A stretch of 5,741 bases of DNA. Origin: Actinomycetota bacterium. GTDB taxonomy: Bacteria > Actinomycetota > Acidimicrobiia > IMCC26256 > BP-133. Shown here piece by piece: positions 1 to 5,741 of the stretch (its first letter is position 1; each line of letters begins with the position of its first letter). The stretch is from NCBI GenBank assembly GCA_030838815.1, contig JAUZEX010000917.1:1-5741 (forward strand), written 5' to 3'. The position numbers and the translations under genes were made by a program. The notes under the pieces were generated by a model that saw only the letters and a program-made list of their open reading frames with translations, ran no database searches and was not told the DNA's origin.

Positions 1-299
1 ACGTTGTCCGGGAGCATGTCCCAGTCGTTGACCTGCTTGTTGGTGGGCTTGATGTAGTAGTAGATGTCGTCGAAGTCGATCCCCGACATGTTCTTGGCGA
101 ACCAGTCCAGCATCGGCTTGCGCTCGAACAGGTTGAGGGCGCGCAGCCGGAACCGGCGCATCCAGTCGGGCTCGCCCTTCATCCAGGACATCTCGTTGAC
201 GATGTCCTCGTTCAAGCCCTTGCGGGGCTTGAAGACGTACTGCTCGGGGTCCGACCAGCCGAGCTTGTACCGGCCGAGATCGATTTCAGTCGTTGCCAT
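1..299 (-). CDS. sufB: Fe-S cluster assembly protein SufB, N-terminal part (cut by left window edge)
   Basis: SufB is the scaffold subunit of the cytoplasmic SufBCD complex, on which Fe-S clusters are built with sulfur from SufS and energy from the SufC ATPase. Only the first 99 residues are visible; family members are roughly 470 residues, so the core beta-helix domain lies off the left edge. The translation starts MATTEIDLGRYKLGW and carries the conserved SufB N-terminal pattern: KGLNEDIV (about residues 32-39), MSWMKGEPDWM, FRLRALNLF, then the signature segment GIDFDDIYYYIKPT. The ATG at 299 is chosen because homology begins shortly after it; the only purine-rich stretch before it is GGGGG at 310-314, a weak ribosome site 10 nt upstream. 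A 5-codon upstream frame ends in TGATG overlapping this start. The gene is separated from the UPF0182 gene by 95 nt with a candidate promoter, so it probably opens its own operon. Identification is by recognition of the sequence; sufC, sufD and sufS are not visible. Confidence 0.95.
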   Translation of the reverse strand, partial: MATTEIDLGRYKLGWSDPEQYVFKPRKGLNEDIVNEMSWMKGEPDWMRRFRLRALNLFERKPMLDWFAKNMSGIDFDDIYYYIKPTNKQVNDWDMLPDN

Positions 300-332
300 C
301 AGCGCATCGCCCCCATGGCGAGTGTCCCTCGG

Positions 333-360
333 ATAATTAACACTACGTGCATAGTAACAA
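333..360 (-). promoter_or_regulatory. Candidate sigma-70-type promoter for sufB
   Basis: This is the most AT-rich patch of the window. On the minus strand it reads TTGTTA (-35-like, 355-360), then 16 nt, then AATTAT (-10-like, 333-338; TAATTA with 15 nt spacing is equally possible). It would place the transcription start near 326 and give a leader of about 27 nt before the sufB ATG. The match to consensus is moderate. Its position in the only substantial gap before sufB supports it, but no transcript data are available. Confidence 0.45.
342..355. promoter_or_regulatory. Imperfect palindrome, candidate operator in the sufB promoter
   Basis: The minus strand reads ACTATGCACGTAGT. ACTA and TAGT form the outer arms, and an inner G/C pair also matches, so 5 of 7 base pairs are symmetric. 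The element fills most of the spacer between the proposed -35 and -10 boxes, a classic place for a repressor. Suf operons are commonly controlled by Fe-S-containing regulators (SufR, or IscR-like Rrf2 proteins). Which regulator, if any, binds here cannot be told from the sequence. Confidence 0.3.
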
Positions 361-394
361 CTACCCCGGCCCCCGGCATCCCGACTCCTCGGAC

Positions 395-3334
395 CTACTT
401 CTTGGTGGTGGTAGTTGTTGCCCCTGGGGCCACAGTTGTCGTCGTGGTCGGCGCTACCGCCTGGCGGGACTGGCGGATCAGGTCGGCCATCTTGTCGACC
501 GCCTTCTGGTAGGCCGACAGGTCGCCGTTCTTCAGCGCCGTCTGGGCGTCGTTGTAGGCGGTCTCGGCCTGGCCCAGGAGGCTCGGGACGTCACCCGTGG
601 CGGTGGTACCGCCACCGGGGGGCGGCGCCGGCCCGTTGTCGATGGTCGGCGGCGGCTGACCGAGGTCGGGGAAGAGCTGGGCCAGGGCGGCCGGGAGCGA
701 GTCACCGATGACCGCCTTGTTCCCGTAGACCGCCACGAGGAACTTGAACTCCGGCAGCTTGGTGTCGCCCGTCCCCTCGATGTAGAGCGGGCGGACGTAG
801 AGCAGCGACTGTTCGACCGGCACCACCAGGAGGCTGCCCTGCACGAGCTCGGAGCCCCGGGCGTCGAGCAGCGTCCGTTGGCGGGAGAACTCGGGGGTCG
901 AGTTGATGATGGCGTTGATCTGGTCGGGGCCCGGCACCACCGAGCCCACCGGCATCGTGTAGGCCTCGAGGCGGCCGTACTCCGCGGGGTCGCTCTTGGC
1001 CACCATGAACGACGACAGGTTCGTGAGCTCCTGGTCGCCGGTGGCCACGGGCACAAATGGCTGGAGGATGAGGAAGCCCTCCTTGGCCTGGCCGGGGAGG
1101 CGCATCTGGAGGTAGTAGGGCGCCATCCGGGTCCGCCGGCTGGGCGTCGTCGCCGTCGGTCGGCCCGGCTGGGGCGCAGGCGGCGCCGTGGTCTGGCTCG
1201 ACGACAGCACGCCCGACCCCGGATCCTGGGCCACCGCCCACCGCCGGGAGTTCTGGTAGAAGGTCGTCGGGTCGGTGACGTGGTAGTCGGCGAACCGGTC
1301 GCTCTGGACCCGGAACATGTCCTCCGGGTACCGGAGGTGGTCGACGAGCCCGGCCGGCATCTGCGACCGGTCGGTGAAGAGCTTCGGGAACGCCTTCCGG
1401 TAGGCCTTCACGATGGGGTCCGGGTTCGTGAGGTCGTCGTAGACGTAGAACTTCACCGTGCCGTCGTAGGCGTCGATGGTGGCCTTCACCGAGTTGCGGA
1501 CGTAGTTGAGCCGGGTCTGGAGGCCGCTGCCCGGCGTCAGCCGGGCGGGGTCGGGGCTGTAGGCCTGGGAGTACGGGTAGCGGTCGGTCACCGTGTAGGC
1601 GTCGATGACCCACAGCACCCGGCCGTTCAGGAGCACGGGGTATGGATCGGCGTCGAACTTGAGGAACGGCGCCGCCTTGCGGACCCGGTCCCGGATGTCG
1701 CGCAGGTACAGCGCCTTGGAGTTCGGCGTGATCTGGCTCGAGATCAGGATCTTGATGTCGCCGAAGCGGAGGAAGAGCGCCGCCCGGCGGAAGATGTTGC
1801 CGACCTTCACGCCGCCCTTGCCGGCGTACGTCGTCGTGGCGTCGCTCCCCTCCCGGGGGTAGTCGAACTCCTTCTGGGTGGTCTTCACGAAGGCGTACCC
1901 GGGGAGCTTCTCGCCGTAGTAGATGGCCGGCTGGGTCACCTCGAGCTGGGTCGAGTTGGGCGGGATGTCCTTGATCAGGAACGAGGGCGCCCCGTCCTTC
2001 GTCACGCCGTTGGACGGCGACGCCACGACCCCGTAGCCGTGGGTGTAGACGAGGTGGCGGTTCTGCCAGGTCTGGCTGGGCAGCTTGTCGAGGTTGATCT
2101 CCCGGGCCGAGAGCACGACCTGGCGGGCTCGCCCGTCGATCCGGTAGCGGTCGATGTCGACGTCGCCGAAGGTGTACTGCGGCCGGACCTGCTGGAGCTC
2201 GGTGTACGTCTGCTGCAGGACGTCGGGGTCCCACAGGCGGACGTCGGAGATCGTGCCCTCATTGGACTGTATGGCGGCCGCGGTGAGGTCCTCCTTGTAG
2301 CCGAAGTCCTTCACCACCACCTTGTCGAGGCCGAATCCCGCCCGGGTGGCGTTGATGTTGCGCTGGATGTAACGGCTCTCCTTCTGGAGCTCGTTGGGCT
2401 CGACGCTGGCCTTCTGGATGACCGTCGGGTAGATCCCGCCGATCACCACCGACACGAACGACCACAGGCCCACGGCGATGATCGGCAGGACCCAGCCCTT
2501 CAGCCACCGGTTGACGAAGAAGAGGAGCGCGGCGGCGATGGAGATGACGATCAGCATGTTGAGCGCCGGCAGCTCCGCCTTCACATCCGTGTAGCTGGCG
2601 CCCTGCACCGCCCCCCGGCTGGAGAAGTTGAGCTCGAAGCGCTGGAGCCAGTAGCCGAAGGCCTTGAGCAGCGCCATGGCCCCGAGGATGACCGACAGGT
2701 GGGCCTTCACCTGGGGGGTGACCCGCTGCAGCGGCCCCTGGACCCGGATGCCGCCGTTCAGATAGTGGGCCACGGCCGTCACGAGGAGGACGATCACGAG
2801 GGCGGCGAAGGTCCACTCGAAGATGAAGCGCAGGAACGGCAGCGTGAAGACATAAAAGCCGGTGTCGGCGCCGAACTGCGGGTCGCCCGGCCCCCCGAAA
2901 GGGACCCGGTTCCGGAACAGGATCCAGGCGTTCCACTGCGACGTCAGGCCGCTGGCGGCCACGACCGCCAGGAAGGCGGCCACCGCCAGGCGCACCCGGC
3001 CGGCGTAGGGGCCGATGAACTGGCGGTACCGCTCGACCAGTTCCTCCTCCGGGCCGGCGGGGCGGAACCGCGGCTGGAGGCGGTCGGCGATGATGAGGTT
3101 GCCGAGGATGAGCAGGAAGAAAACGACCGTGAAGACGGCGGTCGGGAGGGCCTTGGCCACCAGTAGGCCCCGCCACACCTCGGTGTAGCCGAGCTCCTTG
3201 AACCACAGGTAGTCCGTGTAGAACCCGGCGATGCCCCGGAGGCTCACCAGGAGGACTACCACCACGGCCGCAAGCGCGATCAGCACGATCCGCCGGTTGG
3301 ACGGGCGGCGCCGCTCGATGGTGGGCATACGCAT
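395..3334 (-). CDS. UPF0182 family (COG1615) large membrane protein, function unknown
   Basis: This 979-residue protein belongs to the UPF0182 family, whose members are typically 900-1000 residues; no biochemical role is established to my knowledge. The N-terminal third has seven hydrophobic segments (about residues 16-36, 57-84, 113-132, 160-190, 209-230, 256-275 and 280-304). The first is preceded by a basic stretch (IERRRPSNRRI), suggesting an inside N-terminus. A long hydrophilic region follows, probably outside the membrane, with family patterns THGYGVVASP (431-440), WVIDAYTVTDRYPYSQ (575-590), RNSVKATIDAYDGTVKFYVY (613-632), HLRYPEDMFRVQ (666-677), APYYLQMRLPG (738-748) and QSLLYVRPLYIEG (842-854). 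A Pro/Thr/Ser-rich stretch (711-737) interrupts the conserved region. The C-terminus has a Pro/Gly linker, a short Ala/Gln-rich helical segment (918-960) and a poly-Thr tail ending in Lys-Lys. The frame is open to 3487, but that extension is Arg/Pro-rich, lacks family similarity and overlaps the FecR-like gene. ATG 3334 is preferred because of a possible leaderless promoter; ATG 3328 is also possible, and neither has a clear ribosome site. Confidence 0.93.
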   Translation of the reverse strand: MRMPTIERRRPSNRRIVLIALAAVVVVLLVSLRGIAGFYTDYLWFKELGYTEVWRGLLVAKALPTAVFTVVFFLLILGNLIIADRLQPRFRPAGPEEELVERYRQFIGPYAGRVRLAVAAFLAVVAASGLTSQWNAWILFRNRVPFGGPGDPQFGADTGFYVFTLPFLRFIFEWTFAALVIVLLVTAVAHYLNGGIRVQGPLQRVTPQVKAHLSVILGAMALLKAFGYWLQRFELNFSSRGAVQGASYTDVKAELPALNMLIVISIAAALLFFVNRWLKGWVLPIIAVGLWSFVSVVIGGIYPTVIQKASVEPNELQKESRYIQRNINATRAGFGLDKVVVKDFGYKEDLTAAAIQSNEGTISDVRLWDPDVLQQTYTELQQVRPQYTFGDVDIDRYRIDGRARQVVLSAREINLDKLPSQTWQNRHLVYTHGYGVVASPSNGVTKDGAPSFLIKDIPPNSTQLEVTQPAIYYGEKLPGYAFVKTTQKEFDYPREGSDATTTYAGKGGVKVGNIFRRAALFLRFGDIKILISSQITPNSKALYLRDIRDRVRKAAPFLKFDADPYPVLLNGRVLWVIDAYTVTDRYPYSQAYSPDPARLTPGSGLQTRLNYVRNSVKATIDAYDGTVKFYVYDDLTNPDPIVKAYRKAFPKLFTDRSQMPAGLVDHLRYPEDMFRVQSDRFADYHVTDPTTFYQNSRRWAVAQDPGSGVLSSSQTTAPPAPQPGRPTATTPSRRTRMAPYYLQMRLPGQAKEGFLILQPFVPVATGDQELTNLSSFMVAKSDPAEYGRLEAYTMPVGSVVPGPDQINAIINSTPEFSRQRTLLDARGSELVQGSLLVVPVEQSLLYVRPLYIEGTGDTKLPEFKFLVAVYGNKAVIGDSLPAALAQLFPDLGQPPPTIDNGPAPPPGGGTTATGDVPSLLGQAETAYNDAQTALKNGDLSAYQKAVDKMADLIRQSRQAVAPTTTTTVAPGATTTTTKK

Positions 3335-3341
3335 GGGGCGC

Positions 3342-3347
3342 AGCCTA
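3342..3347 (-). promoter_or_regulatory. Possible -10 box for a leaderless UPF0182 transcript
   Basis: The minus strand reads TAGGCT, fitting the TAnnnT pattern of actinobacterial -10 boxes. It is followed by exactly 7 nt (GCGCCCC) before the ATG at 3334, so transcription could begin at or next to the A of the start codon. No Shine-Dalgarno sequence precedes either candidate ATG, which fits leaderless translation, common in Actinobacteria. No convincing -35 box is visible. TAnnnT is short and can occur by chance. Confidence 0.3.
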
Positions 3348-3392
3348 GAGGCCGACCGCGGCCGAACCGGGGCAGGACGGGCGACGCGCCGT

Positions 3393-4994
3393 CTAGAGCA
3401 GGCCGCCGATCGTCTTCGTGAGGCCGCCGACGATCCCGCCGAGCAGCCCGGGGGACGTCGTCGTGGTGGTGGGGGACGACGGCACACCGGAGCCGGTCGA
3501 GGTCGAGCCGCCGGTGCCGGTCGAGGCCGTCGAACCGGTCGTGCCCGAGCCGGTCGTGCCGGAACCGGTCGTGCCGGAACCGGTCGTCCCCGAGGTCGGC
3601 GAGGACGTCGGGAGGGTGGCCGGGAGCGTGCCCGTCGGCTGCGTCACCGGGCTGGTCGACGACTTGGTGCCGGGGGTGGTCGGGCTGCCCTGGCCGAGGA
3701 GGCCCCCGAGGAGGCCGGAGAGCAGGTCCTCCACCGGGGTGATCACCGGGCCGAGGACGGGGTCGAGGAATGTGCCCGTGGGCGGGATGTCGATGAGCTT
3801 CTGCTTGCCGCCGCCCGAGCCACCGGAACCGCCCGAGCCGCCGGAACCACCCGAGCCGCCGGAACCACCGGAGCCGCCTGAACCACCGGAGCCCGTGCCG
3901 CCGGCCCCGCCGGTACCGCTGCCCGGCGAGCCGCCGTTGGCGCCGCCGGCTCCGGGGATGACGGGGCTGAGCTGCCCGCCGAGGTTGACCGTCCTGTGCC
4001 CCGCGAGGATCGGACCGCTGGCCACGTCGCCGGGAAGCAGGGGCTCGGGCCCGAGCTTGGCCATGGCGGACTCGAGATCGGTGAGCACCGGCGTCGGGTT
4101 GATGGCCCGGTCGGCCGCCACCAGACCCCAGCTGGCACCCGCGGCCCGGAAGCCGAAGATCCCCAGGACCCGGCTGTTGAAGTCACCCTTGTCGAGCGCC
4201 ACCAGGGTGAGGCCGACGAGGTTCTCGCCCGGGGCCCGGCCGCTGAGGAGCTCGGGCGTGATCGGGAACGACGCCGCCTTCGGCAGCCACTCCTTGTAGA
4301 GGTCCGGGGCGGGGGACGCCGGGGCCTCAGCCTCGAAACTGTGGGTGATGAGCGTCAGCTGCTCGTCGAGGGCCATGACCTGGCCAAGCTCGCGCCGGTC
4401 CCACTCGTCGCTCGGCGACAAGCTGAGGGGCTCGGGAACCTGGGGCAGGATGCCGGTGCCGACGACAGCGGCCTGGCGGTACTGCGGGATCGTGAGCCCC
4501 TGCTCGTTGCGCTGGAGGCGGGCGGTGCCCTCGTAGACCCCGGCGGCGAGGGAGACGCCCCGGCGGAGCTTGGCCGCACCGGCCACGGAGATTATGGAGG
4601 TCCCGCCGTCGATGCCGAGAGCGTCGCCCCGCCCGGTCTCGACGAGCAGGTCGCCGTCGTTGAGGGCGATGGCCGGCTGGGCGGAGCCGTTGATGGTGAC
4701 GGCCGACCCGGCCCGCATCTCCACCTTCGAGTTGTGGGGCAGTTCGAGGGTGGCGGTGCCGTCGATCACCCGGACCTGGTCGCTGGCCCCGAGGGTGCGC
4801 CCGTGCGAAGCCCGAACGAAGGGCGAGCCGCCGATCGACACCTCCACCACACCCGAGGCGTCGAGGCGGGCGGTGCCCTCCCGGACCTTGTTGTGGTCCA
4901 TGTTGTCGACGGCGGCCACGACGAGGCCGGCCACCATGACGGTGATGATGGCGCTCGAGAGCGGGGCGATGACGGTGCGGTTCAGCGTGCCCAT
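3393..4994 (-). CDS. Membrane-anchored FecR-like domain protein with low-complexity C-terminal tail
   Basis: This 533-residue protein has one N-terminal hydrophobic segment (about residues 8-29) that is either a membrane anchor or an uncleaved signal; the rest is probably outside the membrane. Residues about 48-120 resemble a FecR-type beta domain: VVEVSIGGSPFVRASHGRTL, then DQVRVIDGTATLELPHNSKV. Residues 121-180 look like a continuation of beta structure. Residues about 186-335 form a seemingly globular region (SDEWDRRELGQVMALDEQL) that I cannot assign. The tail holds nine SGG units (369-395), a Gly/Leu segment (LLSGLLGGLLG, 425-435), a Ser/Thr/Pro region with four GTTGS units (469-488), and a hydrophobic Gly/Leu end (515-533). 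Classical FecR relays siderophore signals to an ECF sigma factor through a cytoplasmic anti-sigma part; that part is absent here and no sigma gene is visible. ATG 4994 is chosen because GGCGGAG ends 5 nt before it. GTG 5000 overlaps the kinase stop as GTGA, but the ribosome site then abuts the start. The close link to the kinase suggests a sensory or envelope role, which is inference. Confidence 0.85.
   Translation of the reverse strand: MGTLNRTVIAPLSSAIITVMVAGLVVAAVDNMDHNKVREGTARLDASGVVEVSIGGSPFVRASHGRTLGASDQVRVIDGTATLELPHNSKVEMRAGSAVTINGSAQPAIALNDGDLLVETGRGDALGIDGGTSIISVAGAAKLRRGVSLAAGVYEGTARLQRNEQGLTIPQYRQAAVVGTGILPQVPEPLSLSPSDEWDRRELGQVMALDEQLTLITHSFEAEAPASPAPDLYKEWLPKAASFPITPELLSGRAPGENLVGLTLVALDKGDFNSRVLGIFGFRAAGASWGLVAADRAINPTPVLTDLESAMAKLGPEPLLPGDVASGPILAGHRTVNLGGQLSPVIPGAGGANGGSPGSGTGGAGGTGSGGSGGSGGSGGSGGSGGSGGSGGSGGGKQKLIDIPPTGTFLDPVLGPVITPVEDLLSGLLGGLLGQGSPTTPGTKSSTSPVTQPTGTLPATLPTSSPTSGTTGSGTTGSGTTGSGTTGSTASTGTGGSTSTGSGVPSSPTTTTTSPGLLGGIVGGLTKTIGGLL
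3531..3590 (-). repeat. 15-nt tandem repeat coding for four Gly-Thr-Thr-Gly-Ser units
   Basis: Four in-frame copies encode GTTGS (protein residues 469-488) in the tail of the FecR-like protein. The two middle boundaries are nearly identical at DNA level (plus-strand core ggaaccggtcgtgcc), suggesting recent slippage-type duplication. The Thr/Ser content resembles exposed, sometimes glycosylated, cell-wall-spanning stalks; glycosylation is not shown by the sequence. Confidence 0.85.
3807..3890 (-). repeat. 9-nt tandem repeat coding for nine Ser-Gly-Gly units
   Basis: Nine consecutive Ser-Gly-Gly codon triplets plus one extra Gly codon occur in frame in the FecR-like gene. Serine codons vary (TCC, TCG, TCA) and glycine codons alternate between GGC and GGT, so the units are not identical at DNA level. 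A flexible linker between the folded part and the C-terminal tail is the likely role. Copy number in such tracts often varies between strains. Confidence 0.9.
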
Positions 4995-4996
4995 TG

Positions 4997-5741
4997 TCAC
5001 TCCGCCGCCGGGCCGGAGCCGTTGCCACGGGTGCCGCCGGTGACCGGCAGCTCCATCGTGAACGTCGAGCCCCGACCGGGCTCCGAGGTGGCGGTGAGCG
5101 TGCCGCCGTGGGCGGCGACGACCCGCTGGACGAAGGGCAGGCCGAGGCCGAGGCCGCCGTAGCGGCGGGTGGCGGAGCCGTCGATCTGGGAGAAGTCGGT
5201 GAAGATCCGGTCGAAGTCGGACGGGGCGATACCGATGCCCTCGTCGGAGACGGAGATCTCGACGGCGCGGCCGTCGCCGGCTCCAATGAGTTCAGCCCGA
5301 ACCGTCACGACACCCCCTTCCGGCGAGAACTTCACGGCGTTGTCGACCAGCTCGTCGATGCTCCGCTCCAGCAACCGGCGATCGGCCAGGACGCGGGGCC
5401 GTCCGTTGACTAGTTCTTCGACACGATGCACGCCCGACCTTGAGCGCCATCTTTCGCAAACTTCATGGACGAGGTTGGCCGAATCGACCGGCTCCGTCCG
5501 CAGAACGAGCCGGCCCGCCTCCATGGCGGCGAAGTTGACCAGGATATCGACGGTCCGCTCGAGCCGTTCCGACGACTCGAGGATGCCGTCGATGAACGCC
5601 CGCCGCTTGTCGGGCGCCAGCTGGCGGGTGGCCGGCATCTGCTGGTCCCGCCGCAGCATCTCGGCGTAGCCCTTGATGGGGGTGAGGGGGGTGCGAAGCT
5701 CATGGGAGATGTTGGACAGGAACTCGGTCTTGGCCCGTTCG
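4997..5741 (-). CDS. Sensor histidine kinase, C-terminal part (cut by right window edge)
   Basis: This is the transmitter module of a two-component histidine kinase, which autophosphorylates on His and passes the phosphate to a response regulator. The window shows 247 residues in frame from the edge to the TGA at 4997-4999. The reading frame stays open past the internal ATG at 5659, and the HisKA motif lies upstream of that ATG, so it is not the start. The H box is SHELRTPLTPIKGYAE, with the phospho-acceptor His codon at 5702-5704. The second dimerisation helix follows, then the ATPase domain: N box DELVDNAVKFSPEGG (visible residues 129-143), G1 box SDEGIGI (165-171), F box FDRIF (176-180), G2 box YGGLGLGL (194-201), and the closing GRGSTFTMELPV. 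All catalytic motifs look intact. The tail is a short Gly/Pro/Ala stretch. The sensor region and any partner regulator lie off the right edge, so the signal is unknown. The stop lies 2 nt before the FecR-like ATG, indicating one transcript. Confidence 0.96.
   Translation of the reverse strand, partial: ERAKTEFLSNISHELRTPLTPIKGYAEMLRRDQQMPATRQLAPDKRRAFIDGILESSERLERTVDILVNFAAMEAGRLVLRTEPVDSANLVHEVCERWRSRSGVHRVEELVNGRPRVLADRRLLERSIDELVDNAVKFSPEGGVVTVRAELIGAGDGRAVEISVSDEGIGIAPSDFDRIFTDFSQIDGSATRRYGGLGLGLPFVQRVVAAHGGTLTATSEPGRGSTFTMELPVTGGTRGNGSGPAAE
5000..5006 (-). promoter_or_regulatory. Ribosome binding site that decides the FecR-like start
   Basis: GGCGGAG on the minus strand lies 5 nt upstream of ATG 4994 and directly touches the alternative GTG at 5000. 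The spacing favours the ATG. The site lies inside the last codons of the kinase gene, so ribosomes finishing the kinase could reinitiate here. Confidence 0.6.

Noticed and set aside
361..394. Possible terminator after UPF0182.
   Set aside because: Only 4-bp stems (CCGA-GGAG-TCGG and CCGG-GGG-CCGG on the minus strand) are visible and no T-run follows, so an intrinsic terminator is not supported.
347..3166. A 939-codon open frame on the plus strand, antisense to UPF0182.
   Set aside because: Its product is a monotonous Arg/Val/Gly/Asp/Glu/His-rich sequence with no recognisable motif or membrane segment, while the opposite strand encodes a clear UPF0182 protein. Long antisense frames are expected in high-GC DNA because stop codons are rare.
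3376..3393. Possible hairpin after the FecR-like stop (GACGG and CCGTC arms).
   Set aside because: A 5-bp stem with an 8-nt loop and no T-run is common by chance in DNA this rich in G and C.
3335..3487. N-terminal extension of UPF0182 to an upstream start at 3487.
   Set aside because: The 51 extra residues are Arg/Pro/Ser-rich, show no family similarity and overlap the end of the FecR-like gene; starting at 3334 gives 979 residues, normal for the family.
3418..4299. Plus-strand frame with an (EPP)n repeat that looks like a proline-rich protein.
   Set aside because: The EPP run is the reverse complement of the Ser-Gly-Gly repeat of the FecR-like gene, whose membrane anchor, FecR-like domain and coupling to the kinase support the minus strand.
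3996..5162. Plus-strand frame of 388 codons opposite the FecR-like and kinase genes.
   Set aside because: It runs opposite a kinase with intact catalytic motifs and has no motif of its own; it is a high-GC antisense shadow.
5410..5703. Other minus-strand frames over the kinase, and the ATG at 5659 as the kinase start.
   Set aside because: The kinase frame continues to the window edge with the essential His box upstream of 5659; the overlapping frames lack motifs.

Overview
The window is strongly GC-rich bacterial DNA. All four genes lie on the minus strand, so transcription runs from right to left. G/C-ending codons, a 979-residue UPF0182 membrane protein, an Actinobacteria-like SufB and long Thr-Thr-Thr tracts in exported tails suggest a high-GC actinobacterium. 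The Thr-rich linkers recall Acidimicrobiia, but that placement is inference and no marker gene here proves it.

Reading in the direction of transcription: (1) 5741-4997 is the C-terminal part of a sensor histidine kinase, entering at the phospho-acceptor His box and ending after a complete ATPase domain. (2) 4994-3393 is a membrane-anchored, exported protein with a FecR-like domain, an unassigned middle domain and a low-complexity tail with nine Ser-Gly-Gly units and four Gly-Thr-Thr-Gly-Ser units. Its start lies 2 nt from the kinase stop codon. (3) 3334-395 is a full-length UPF0182 (COG1615) membrane protein, 58 nt further on, possibly with its own leaderless promoter. (4) 299-1 is the first 99 residues of SufB, the scaffold subunit of the Suf Fe-S cluster assembly system. 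It is preceded by a 95-nt gap (300-394) holding a plausible promoter with an imperfect palindrome between its -35 and -10 boxes.

The kinase and FecR-like genes look translationally coupled and may form one envelope-sensing unit. UPF0182 could be co-transcribed with them or start separately. sufB looks like the first gene of a new operon to the left. Many actinobacterial suf operons begin with a SufR-type regulator gene; here the gene directly upstream of sufB is UPF0182, so any such regulator must be elsewhere.

No mobile element, RNA gene, CRISPR array or convincing intrinsic terminator was seen. I see no clear evidence of a new multi-gene system. The least explained items are the FecR-like protein paired with a kinase, the UPF0182 protein of unknown function, and the sufB control region.
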